A stretch of 7,109 nt of DNA from Planctomycetota bacterium. GTDB lineage: Bacteria; Planctomycetota; Planctomycetia; Pirellulales; Pirellulaceae. The position numbers were made by a program, and so were the translations under genes. The stretch lies in contig JAEZAS010000219.1 of assembly GCA_023430365.1 (NCBI GenBank), positions 1 to 7,109 of the forward strand. The letters run 5' to 3'. Shown piece by piece: positions 1-6,188 of this stretch (the first letter of the stretch is position 1; each line of letters opens with the position of its first letter). The notes beneath the pieces are model-generated. The model did not search any database, was not told the origin of the DNA, and saw nothing but the letters and a program-made list of their open reading frames with translations.

Positions 1-1
1 G

Positions 2-1120
2 TTCGGTGCTCTCCTCTACGACGACCCTGCCGCGGGGGACGAAATCGCCGACAAGCCTGCCGTTGCCGAGAAGCCGGCCGAATCGCCCGAGGTGAATCCT
101 TACTCGGCCAAGCCGGACTTGAATGCCAGCCAGCTGGAAACCTGGCTCGAGAAGATGCTCGATAAGCCCAAGACGATTCAGTCGCGTCCCGGCTTCACCG
201 AAGCGGTGGCTGAGGCCTGCGATCGACTCATGAAGATGGAACCGAAGCCGAGCGATTCGGCCCTGCTATTGGCCGTCGAGACGAAGCTGCACATCCTCCA
301 CCAGGCCGCCTGCAACGGCGACGAGAAGGCCGATGAGCAACTGGCCGCGACGGTCAAGCAATTCGCCGGCGACGAGCGTCCGAAGCTCGCCCGGCTGATC
401 GTGTTCTACCAGGCCGAGCGCAAGGCGATCGACGGCGCGGAAGCTCCGCTGGAGAAGGTGCCGGAAACGCTGACCGAGTTGCAGGAGTATTTTGAGAAGG
501 AAAAGCTCGCCGCCCGCCATTTGCGCATGGCTTCGGCCACCGTGGCTCTGATCAATCGCCTGGAAGACGCCGACGAGCGCGAAAAGCAGTTCGAAATCTT
601 CGGCAACACGTTCGCCACCAGCAGCGACAAGCAGCTCTCGCGCTACGGCAAGAAGATCGCCAAGAAGCCCGCCGTGCAGGAGTCCGACCTCGTCGGCAAG
701 GAGCTGCAACTGGAGGGCGTCACCTCCCAGGGAGTGCCGCTGGCCTGGAACACCTACCGCGGCAAGGTCGTGGTCGTCGACTTCTGGGCAACCTGGTGCG
801 GCCCGTGCCAGAAAGAACTGCCCAACGTGATCGCCACCTACGAGAAGCACAAAGCGCAGGGCTTCGAGGTGCTCGGCGTCAGCCTCGACAAGGATCTGGA
901 AGCCCTCGCGACCTTCCTCGAACAGAAGCCGCTGCCTTGGCCGACACTCGCCGGCGAGGGGACCGAAGAGCTGGCGACGAAGTGCGGCGTCCGCGGCATC
1001 CCGACGTTGATGCTCGTCGATCGCGACGGCAAAGTCGCCGCCGTGGCCCACCGCATCGAGCAACTCCAGCCGCAGATCGAAAAACTACTCTCCGGCGAAA
1101 CGCCCGCAGCCGGCAAATGA
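2..1120 (+). CDS. TlpA/redoxin-type thioredoxin-fold protein, 5' end outside window
   Basis: Thiol-disulfide oxidoreductase of the TlpA/AhpC-TSA-like thioredoxin superfamily, probably exported or periplasmic. The C-terminal domain (about 695-1095) carries the active-site motif WCGPC preceded by VVDFWAT, with cysteine codons at 797-799 and 806-808. It also has the cis-proline loop RGIPTLMLVDRDG (proline codon 1001-1003), so all redox residues are present. About 200 residues before it are helical, rich in Lys and Glu, and resemble no domain I recognise; they may be a partner-binding or spacer region. A GTG at 92 could be taken as a start, but the frame is open back to base 2 and reads a Pro/Ala/Glu linker, so I treat the gene as truncated by the window edge; any signal peptide lies upstream. 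The TGA stop at 1118-1120 falls inside the first unit of the adjoining heptamer repeat. The substrate cannot be named from sequence. Confidence 0.93.
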   Translation, partial: FGALLYDDPAAGDEIADKPAVAEKPAESPEVNPYSAKPDLNASQLETWLEKMLDKPKTIQSRPGFTEAVAEACDRLMKMEPKPSDSALLLAVETKLHILHQAACNGDEKADEQLAATVKQFAGDERPKLARLIVFYQAERKAIDGAEAPLEKVPETLTELQEYFEKEKLAARHLRMASATVALINRLEDADEREKQFEIFGNTFATSSDKQLSRYGKKIAKKPAVQESDLVGKELQLEGVTSQGVPLAWNTYRGKVVVVDFWATWCGPCQKELPNVIATYEKHKAQGFEVLGVSLDKDLEALATFLEQKPLPWPTLAGEGTEELATKCGVRGIPTLMLVDRDGKVAAVAHRIEQLQPQIEKLLSGETPAAGK

Positions 1121-1230
1121 CCAATGACCAAGTCCCAATGACCAAAGAAGACAGACACGCGTAGCGTTTTCGTCAGGGAGGCGTAGCCGACCTGCTTTGG
1201 TCATTCGGTCATTGGTCATTCGTCATTTGG
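1115..1230. repeat. AATGACC-heptamer inverted repeat, copy 1
   Basis: The left arm is built of 7-bp units: AATGACC starting at 1116, 1123 and 1137, with the variant AAGTCCC at 1130. The right arm carries the reverse complement GGTCATT at 1199, 1207 and 1214, then CGTCATT at 1221, with a single extra base at 1206. The arms pair almost throughout and enclose a loop of about 50 bp (1148-1194) containing GTAGCCGACCTGC. The element fills most of the gap between the redoxin gene and scpA and overlaps the redoxin stop codon. It might act as a transcription-terminating or mRNA-stabilising hairpin, but there is no clear T-tract after the right arm. The remaining bases to the scpA start (1231-1301) show no recognisable promoter or ribosome site. 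Confidence 0.88.
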
Positions 1231-1301
1231 CGTAACGCCGCAACATCGGCCCCAGTGAACCGCCCAAGCCAAGAACCACCCGCGGCCGCGCATCAAACAA
1301 G

Positions 1302-2099
1302 ATGGATTTTCGCGTCGAACTCGATACCTTCCGCGGGCCGCTGGACCTGCTGCTCTATCTCGTGCGCAAGCACGAGGTGGAAATCACCGACATTCCGATT
1401 TCGGTCATCGCCGAGCAGTACCTGGCCCATCTCGACCTGCTCGAGGCGCTCGACGTCAACTCGGTCGGCGACTTTCTCGATCTGGCGAGCTCGCTGATCG
1501 AGATCAAGTCGCGGTTGGTGCTGCCGCGCGGCGGTGAGGAAGAGGAGGTCTGGGAAGACCCGCGTCACGAGCTCGTCGAACGGCTGCTCGAATACAAGAA
1601 GTACAAAGACGCGGCCAGCATGCTCGAGGAGCGGAGTCGCGACTGGCAGCAGCATCATGCCCGCCTGGCGAGTGAATTGCCGCCACGGCAGGTCGACCTC
1701 GCCGGTCAGCCGATCCAGGAAGTGGAGTTGTGGGACCTGGTGAGCGCGATGGGGCGCATCCTGCGATCCTCACAAGCCCCGCGGCAAACGACGATCACCT
1801 ACGACGACACGCCGATCCAGGTCTACATGCAGCGGATTCACGCCCGGATCGTCTCGCAGGGGCGGGCCGCTTTCTCCGAAATGTTCGAGCCCGGCATGCA
1901 CAAGTCGGCGATCGTCGGCGTGTTCCTCGCCGTGCTCGAACTCGTCCGCCACCACGCCGTCATCGCCGAACAGCCGGCAGGGGACGGCGAAATTTGGATC
2001 GTCCCCGGCGATGGTTTTGATCCAACGCGAGAAATCGTGGCGGCCGACAACTACGAGCGGCAGCCGGTGCTCGAGGACATGCCGCATAAGCTGCGGTGA
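1302..2099 (+). CDS. scpA: Segregation and condensation protein A (kleisin)
   Basis: ScpA is the kleisin subunit that bridges the heads of the SMC dimer, with ScpB, in the bacterial condensin that compacts and segregates chromosomes. The family signature is clear: the N-terminal F-RGPLDLLLYLVRKHEVEI block (residues 10-28), followed by DIPISVIAEQYLAHL and the SVGDFLDLASSLIEIKSRLVLP helix (residues 54-75), which in this family contacts the SMC head-neck. A charged linker follows (78-125), and the C-terminal winged helix is at about 187-235, with FLAVLELVRHHAVIAEQ. At 265 residues it matches the usual 240-270. The ATG at 1302 places the conserved MDFRVELDTFRGPLDLLL start correctly; no Shine-Dalgarno sequence is visible. 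scpB, often the next gene in other bacteria, is not adjacent: the following gene is convergent. It is probably monocistronic here. Confidence 0.97.
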   Translation: MDFRVELDTFRGPLDLLLYLVRKHEVEITDIPISVIAEQYLAHLDLLEALDVNSVGDFLDLASSLIEIKSRLVLPRGGEEEEVWEDPRHELVERLLEYKKYKDAASMLEERSRDWQQHHARLASELPPRQVDLAGQPIQEVELWDLVSAMGRILRSSQAPRQTTITYDDTPIQVYMQRIHARIVSQGRAAFSEMFEPGMHKSAIVGVFLAVLELVRHHAVIAEQPAGDGEIWIVPGDGFDPTREIVAADNYERQPVLEDMPHKLR

Positions 2100-2104
2100 G
2101 GCGG

Positions 2105-2190
2105 GAGGGAACTAGGGACAAGAGATCAGGGATCAGGGAATACCCTGGACCCTTTTCGTTCTTTCCCTGATCCCTTGTCCCTTTTCCCTC
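2105..2190. repeat. GGGATCA-heptamer hairpin between convergent genes (candidate bidirectional terminator)
   Basis: Left arm 2105-2132 and right arm 2164-2190 are reverse complements except for one base substitution and one indel; both contain the core GGGACAAG-GATCAGGGA. The sequence has a 7-bp period: GGGACAA at 2115, GAGATCA at 2122, GGGATCA at 2129, GGGAATA at 2136, and on the other strand GGGAAAA, GGGACAA and GGGATCA. The hairpin starts 5 bp after the scpA stop and ends 11 bp before the end of the convergent membrane-protein gene, so it probably ends or insulates transcription from both sides. It lacks a classical T-tract, so intrinsic termination is an inference. Confidence 0.8.
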
Positions 2191-2201
2191 GCCCCTCTCA
2201 A

Positions 2202-2747
2202 TCACTTCTTGCTCGCCACTTCCGTCTTCGCCGGAGCTTTGCCGTGGCCCGGTGACGGTTTCGGCTTCGGGGCGGTCAGCAGGATGGTTACGGCGCCTGC
2301 GGCGGTCAGAATCAAACCGGCGGCAAAGAAGGGGCTGATTTCCGAGAGTCGCTTCTGCATCCACATCGAGAAGAACGTGCTCACGACCGGCGCACAGCCG
2401 AAGACGATCGGCATCACGAGCATCGGTGTGGAGTAGTTGAGCGCGAGGATCAGGAAAAAGGCGCCCAGGGCGCCCACCGCACCCCCCGCCGTGCTCCAAA
2501 GCACGCCGCGAGTCGTCCAACCGGAGCCGATGCCGCCGTCCTTCTCCATGCCGGTCAGGTACATCACGATGATCGGTCCAATCACGGCGATCAGCAGGTA
2601 GGCGATGCCGACGCAGATGAAGGGCCGCAAGCGGCCGCTGCCCATCAGCATGTGCCCCTTCTGCAGGATGGGGCCGTAGGTGCCCCAAAACAGCGCCGTG
2701 CAAATGGCGAAAGCGCCGGCCAGAATCGCGGAAGAACCACCAGGCAT
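2202..2747 (-). CDS. Small DMT/EamA-like membrane protein, five transmembrane helices
   Basis: Integral inner-membrane protein of 181 residues. Five hydrophobic segments are visible at about residues 8-28, 41-65, 82-104, 108-130 and 137-158, followed by a soluble Lys/Pro/Ala-rich tail (159-181) likely on the cytoplasmic side. The first helix with FWGTYGPILQKG and the last ones (PMLVMPIVFGCAPVVSTFFSMWMQKRLSE..., then a Gly/Ala-rich final helix) resemble one repeat of the drug/metabolite transporter superfamily, which usually has two such five-helix EamA repeats in about 300 residues. This would therefore be a half-size form that would have to dimerise to make a full transporter; the substrate is unknown. 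The ATG start is firm: an in-frame TGA lies two codons upstream, and GGAG sits nine bases before the start. The gene ends against the hairpin that separates it from scpA. Confidence 0.85.
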   Translation of the reverse strand: MPGGSSAILAGAFAICTALFWGTYGPILQKGHMLMGSGRLRPFICVGIAYLLIAVIGPIIVMYLTGMEKDGGIGSGWTTRGVLWSTAGGAVGALGAFFLILALNYSTPMLVMPIVFGCAPVVSTFFSMWMQKRLSEISPFFAAGLILTAAGAVTILLTAPKPKPSPGHGKAPAKTEVASKK

Positions 2748-2756
2748 AAATCAGCA

Positions 2757-2760
2757 CTCC
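2757..2760 (-). promoter_or_regulatory. Ribosome binding site (GGAG) of the DMT-like gene
   Basis: GGAG on the - strand with a nine-base spacer before the ATG at 2747. It supports that start and is the only well-placed Shine-Dalgarno core I see in the window; the other genes lack a strong one. The 150 bp further upstream (about 2761-2910) contain nothing I recognise. Confidence 0.6.
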
Positions 2761-2910
2761 GAGAGAGGAAGGCAGTCAGGTAGGAAGCCGGTAGTTTAGC
2801 AAACCCCTAGAACAGCGGGCAGGCGGGGCGAGCGGTCCGGGGCTGGCCGCAGAGGGGAGATTCGCATGGACTAGGACGTGCGGCGAAGGCCAGCCAGCAC
2901 TTGGTGCGGC

Positions 2911-2987
2911 GTACCCGGTACTTAGTACTCAGTACGGAGTACCGAGTACTAGGTACCGAGTACTAAGTACCGAGTACTAAGTACCGA
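2911..2987. repeat. GTACNNN heptamer tandem array (11 units) with hairpin potential
   Basis: Eleven uninterrupted 7-bp units each begin with the palindrome GTAC, at 2911 and every 7 bases to 2981. The variable triplets run CCG, TTA, TCA, GGA, CGA, TAG, CGA, TAA, CGA, TAA, CGA. From 2939 onward CGA alternates with TAG/TAA, giving a 14-bp higher-order unit. The array also folds on itself: the 14 bases at 2917-2930 have perfect reverse complements at 2958-2971 and 2972-2985. It lies between the stop of the AI-2E-family gene (45 bp away) and the start of the DMT-like gene, both on the - strand, so it would be in the 3' region of the former or the upstream region of the latter. The units are too short for a CRISPR array. 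Confidence 0.92.
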
Positions 2988-3031
2988 GACTTGGTTTCCA
3001 TCGGCGGTTTGCCGTGAATCCTTCTTGCAGG

Positions 3032-4318
3032 CTATTCGTTCTGCCTTGCGGACGCACTAGCCGCACCCTGCGTTTTCCCGCCGTCCGCTTTCCCCTCCCG
3101 CCCGTTTTCGGCCGCCTCCTCGCTGACTTCGTCCTGGTCGAGCGCATGCGGGTCGTCGCACTCGTAATCTCCCAGCCAATCCTTCACGTAGTACTCTCGC
3201 ACCAGCACCATCACGACCGCAGCCGCCGGAGTGGCCATGAGCAGGCCGAACACGCCCACTGTGAGGCCGAACAGCGCCTGCACCGGGATCGTCACGCCCG
3301 GCGGCAGCGAGACCTGCCGCTGCTCGATCACCGGAGTGATGATGTATGTCTCGATGAACTGCAGCACCATGTACAACGCGAAGACATAGATCGCCGAGCT
3401 CGTCCCTTGCTGCAGCCCAAACAGCAGCGGCGGAACGAGGGCGATCGTCGGCCCGATGTTGGGGACGAAGTTCAACAGCCCCGCCAGCACACCCAACGGG
3501 AGCGCCATCGGGATGCCGATCATCCACAGCCCCAGCGTCGACAGCGTGCCGATGATCGTCATCGCGAGCAGTCGGCCGAGGATCCACCACCAGAGCGTGT
3601 CGCTGATCAGCGAGAGCACTTCCAAAAAACGCTGCCGCCGCTCGATCGGCGCCAACTTGGCCATTCCATGGGCATAAAGGTCGGGATCGAGCGCAAAGTA
3701 AACGGCCAGGAACAGAACGAGGATCAGGCTGCCGAGCGTCGAAGCGGTGACGCTGAAGAACGTCCCCACCATCGGCAGCAATCCCTGGCTCCGCATCGCC
3801 CCACGCACGATGGCTGGCGGCCCGCCGGACCGTTCTTGGTCTTGATCTTGATCTTGACCTCCCGCAGAGCGAACGCCCTCGGCCGCCGCGTCCTTCACCT
3901 CCTGCGGCACTTCCCCGCTGGCGGCTGCCTCGTCGAGGCCGGGAAACTGCTTCAGGAGCGACTTCCCCCAGGGGTGCTTGCGAACCCGCTCGAGGAAAAC
4001 GTCCGAACTTTCACCGATCTGCGCGGCCAGCTTCTGCCCGTGCTGAACGATCGAATCTCCCACCAGGTAGATGATGCCGCCGGACAATAGGAACGTCAGA
4101 ACCAGGACGATGGCGTAGGCGTAGCGATAGCTAAGCCCCGTCCACCGCGACATCAGCCGCGTCGCCCGCACCAGCGCGATCGCCACCAGAACGCCCGCCA
4201 GGATGAGCAGAATGAAGTTCAGCGCGTAAGTGAACAGCATGCCCGCCAGCGCGAACAGGCTGAGCACCAGACCGGCAATGAGTACCCGGCGGGACCAGTG
4301 TTTGTCGGAGGTCTGCAT
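3032..4318 (-). CDS. AI-2E family transporter (UPF0118/PerM-like membrane protein)
   Basis: Polytopic inner-membrane protein of the AI-2 exporter family (PF01594), whose members are linked to efflux of autoinducer-2, Na+/H+ exchange or permease-like roles; the substrate here is undetermined. Hydrophobic segments occur at about residues 12-30, 33-50, 66-87, 183-210, 243-267, 270-303 (two spans), 308-330 and 345-373. The diagnostic block ALPLGVLAGLLNFVPNIGPTIALVPPLL (272-299) matches the family's conserved NFVPxxGP motif. A soluble segment (about 90-180) between the third and fourth helices carries an unusual QDQDQDQE stretch (155-162), and the C-terminus (384-428) is acidic, then Lys/Gly/Ala-rich and disordered. 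The length of 428 exceeds the typical 340-380 because of these two additions. The ATG at 4318 gives a normal charged start before the first helix; no Shine-Dalgarno sequence is visible. A 211-bp repeat-bearing gap separates it from the ATPase gene upstream, so it is probably its own transcription unit. Confidence 0.94.
   Translation of the reverse strand: MQTSDKHWSRRVLIAGLVLSLFALAGMLFTYALNFILLILAGVLVAIALVRATRLMSRWTGLSYRYAYAIVLVLTFLLSGGIIYLVGDSIVQHGQKLAAQIGESSDVFLERVRKHPWGKSLLKQFPGLDEAAASGEVPQEVKDAAAEGVRSAGGQDQDQDQERSGGPPAIVRGAMRSQGLLPMVGTFFSVTASTLGSLILVLFLAVYFALDPDLYAHGMAKLAPIERRQRFLEVLSLISDTLWWWILGRLLAMTIIGTLSTLGLWMIGIPMALPLGVLAGLLNFVPNIGPTIALVPPLLFGLQQGTSSAIYVFALYMVLQFIETYIITPVIEQRQVSLPPGVTIPVQALFGLTVGVFGLLMATPAAAVVMVLVREYYVKDWLGDYECDDPHALDQDEVSEEAAENGREGKADGGKTQGAASASARQNE
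3835..3858. repeat. Hexanucleotide tandem repeat inside the AI-2E-family gene
   Basis: Four consecutive 6-bp units (CTTGGT, CTTGAT, CTTGAT, CTTGAC on the + strand) encode the Gln-Asp dipeptide run in the soluble loop of the transporter. The unit length keeps the frame, so copy-number slippage would lengthen or shorten the loop by two residues without inactivating the protein. Confidence 0.85.
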
Positions 4319-4387
4319 GGGGAGAAGTCAGTCGAAGGGGCGAATTCAGAATGCGCCGCACCTTCACTGCACTCCGTGCGCCAAACG

Positions 4388-4541
4388 CCCGTAGGGTAGG
4401 CTTCCAGCCTGCCCGTGGAAAATCCCAATGACCAAGCACCAATGACCAAAGGACGATAGCCTGCGACCTGCCACCTTGGTCATTGGGATTTGGTCATTGG
4501 TCATTCTTCTTCCCGGGCAGGCTGGAAGCCTACCCTACGGG
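4388..4541. repeat. Composite nested inverted repeat: 28-bp outer arms around AATGACC-heptamer copy 2
   Basis: The outer arms 4388-4415 and 4514-4541 are perfect 28-bp reverse complements; each contains GTAGGGTAGGCTTCCAGCCT or its complement and itself has a small AGGCT/AGCCT palindrome. Inside are heptamers: AAATCCC at 4420, AATGACC at 4427, AAGCACC at 4434 and AATGACC at 4441 on the left, with GGTCATT at 4478, GGGATTT at 4485 and GGTCATT at 4492 and 4499 on the right. The central loop (4451-4477) contains TAGCC...GACCTGCC, resembling the loop of the copy at 1115-1230. The right outer arm runs into the 3' end of the AAA+ ATPase gene and encodes its last three residues and stop. The rest of the gap to the transporter start (4319-4387) shows nothing recognisable. 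No transposase and no clear target-site duplication are visible. Confidence 0.92.
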
Positions 4542-6188
4542 TTCGGGCCAATTGACCGTGAACTCCGCCGAGCACTTTTTGCACTGCACCCGCCGGCCGA
4601 GGTGGCGGAGCGAAACCTTGCGCGGGGCGTCGCAGCCGGGGCAGTGCATCGTGAACTTCATCGCTTCGAGTCGTTCCGGGGCGAGCGCCGCTGCGGGCAC
4701 GCCCTCGACCTCGATGTCCTCGGGCTGAAGCACCGTCAGCAGTTCCTTGGTGATCGGCGCCACGCCGGCGATCCGATTGGCCAGCCGGCGGATCGCTCGC
4801 TCGAAGACGTTTCGCGCCAACCGGCCGTTGCCAAAGTGCTCATCCCGCCGCTCGTAGAGCCAGGCGAAGGCCGCAAGCAACCGGACCTGCGTCTCCGTCG
4901 GAATCTCGTAGTGGTTCTTCTCGCACATGAGCTGAAAGATGCGGCCCAACTCCCCCGGCGTGTAGTCCTCAAACGTCAGCCGGGTGCTGAAACGCGAGCT
5001 AAGCCCCGGGTTGGTGGCGATCAACCGGTCCATCGGTTCGCAGTAGCCCGCCAGGATCACGACCAGCCGATGCCGGTCGTCCTCAATTCGCTTCACGAGC
5101 ACCTGCAGCGCCTCGTGACCGAACGCGTCTTCTCCTTCGTCGGCGACCAGGCTGTACGCCTCGTCGATGAACAGCAAACCGTCGAGCGCCGAGTCGATCT
5201 TCTTGTGCGCCAGGGCCGCCGTCTGGCCTGCATAGCGGGCGACGAGGCCGCTGCGATCGGTTTCGACGAGATGCCCCTTCTGGAGCACTCCCATCGCCGC
5301 GTAGATGCGGGCGACGATCCGCGCGACCGTCGTTTTGCCGGTCCCCGGATTGCCGCCAAAGACCATGTGCAGGCTGACGGTCGTCTGCGGCAATCCCGCC
5401 TCGGCCCGGCGGCGCTGCACGTCGAGGAAGTTGGCCAGCGTTCGCACCTCGCGCTTGATCTTGCTCAGGCCGATCAGGCTGTCGAGCTCCGCCAGGGCTT
5501 CCTGAAGGGCCGACTCGCCGGTAGTGGCAATCGCCGGGCCAGTTGCAGCGGCAGCAGGAGGCGGCGACGTGGCGTGTGGCACCGAAGGGGTCTCGAGTAC
5601 CTGCTGCACCGTCTCGCCATCGGGGCCGCAGGGGTCTTCGTTGTCGAGCAATGTCAGCGGCTTGAGCTGTCGATGCAGTTCCTCCTGAATCGACCGCAGG
5701 CGGGCCGCCTCTTTGGGGCTCACGGTTCCGTCGCACTTGGCAATCAGGTTGGCCAACCGCATCACGAGCGTTTCCAGCTCGGGCACCTTCTCCTGCAGGC
5801 ACGAGATGCGATCGAAGGGGCCGATGACCGCGTTCCAGCTCAGGCGCATCGTCTCGCGGTTGAGATTCAGCACCGCATTTCGCAGGGCATGCCCTTCGAG
5901 CCGGGTGTGCCAGACGTGCTCGATCAGCGATTGCGACAGGCGGTCCTTCTCGCTGGTCCAGACCCGATCGGCTTCGATGACGGCGAAGAAAACCTTGAGG
6001 ATCAGTCCCGAGTGGAGGGCGTCCATCCGGTTGAGCCAGTGATCGACCGACCCGCCGCAACAATGCGGCGCCTGCTGCCAGGCTTCGGCTGCCGCGTGCG
6101 CATAGAGCTGACGACATTCCGCGAGCAACTGGCGGAAGTGGTAGTCCGCCACCTCCAGCGGACCGGCGCCCGCGGGCGGAACGCTCAT
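4530..6188 (-). CDS. TerB-like / CbbX-type AAA+ ATPase / zinc-ribbon fusion protein
   Basis: Cytoplasmic AAA+ ATPase of the CbbX/SpoVK clade, whose best-known members are hexameric remodellers such as the red-type Rubisco activase CbbX. Motifs of the AAA+ module (about 235-495) are complete: Walker A GGNPGTGKT (278-286), aromatic pore loop LVARYAGQT (315-323), Walker B LLFIDEAY (338-345), a sensor-1 region ILAGY (378-382), NPGLSSRF with the likely arginine finger R399, and sensor-2 GNGRLARNVFE (453-463). The N-terminal 175 residues are helical, with two acidic D/E sites (ADRVWTSEKDRL at 73-84; KCDGTVSPKEAARL at 151-164) resembling the paired metal-binding sites of TerB-like domains. A Pro/Ala linker (200-225) follows. 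The C-terminus holds a ribbon with Cys pairs 516/519 and 536/539, a probable Zn site. The ATG overlaps the stop of the deacetylase gene (ATGA), implying coupled translation. The last residues and TAG stop lie in a repeat arm. No Rubisco genes are present, so the client is unknown. Confidence 0.93.
   Translation of the reverse strand: MSVPPAGAGPLEVADYHFRQLLAECRQLYAHAAAEAWQQAPHCCGGSVDHWLNRMDALHSGLILKVFFAVIEADRVWTSEKDRLSQSLIEHVWHTRLEGHALRNAVLNLNRETMRLSWNAVIGPFDRISCLQEKVPELETLVMRLANLIAKCDGTVSPKEAARLRSIQEELHRQLKPLTLLDNEDPCGPDGETVQQVLETPSVPHATSPPPAAAATGPAIATTGESALQEALAELDSLIGLSKIKREVRTLANFLDVQRRRAEAGLPQTTVSLHMVFGGNPGTGKTTVARIVARIYAAMGVLQKGHLVETDRSGLVARYAGQTAALAHKKIDSALDGLLFIDEAYSLVADEGEDAFGHEALQVLVKRIEDDRHRLVVILAGYCEPMDRLIATNPGLSSRFSTRLTFEDYTPGELGRIFQLMCEKNHYEIPTETQVRLLAAFAWLYERRDEHFGNGRLARNVFERAIRRLANRIAGVAPITKELLTVLQPEDIEVEGVPAAALAPERLEAMKFTMHCPGCDAPRKVSLRHLGRRVQCKKCSAEFTVNWPEPVG

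Noticed and set aside
266..1063. - strand open frame of 265 codons opposite the redoxin gene
   Set aside because: It is antisense to a gene with an intact WCGPC site and has no recognisable feature of its own.
2911..2987. CRISPR array
   Set aside because: The repeat period is 7 bp with no spacers of normal length, and no cas gene is present.
3014..4090. + strand open frame of 358 codons opposite the AI-2E-family gene
   Set aside because: Composition is Arg/His/Gln-rich without any domain, and the - strand gene has clear membrane helices and the family motif.
4388..4541. Insertion sequence with transposase
   Set aside because: The element is only about 154 bp with no coding capacity and no visible target duplication, so at most it is a non-autonomous repeat.
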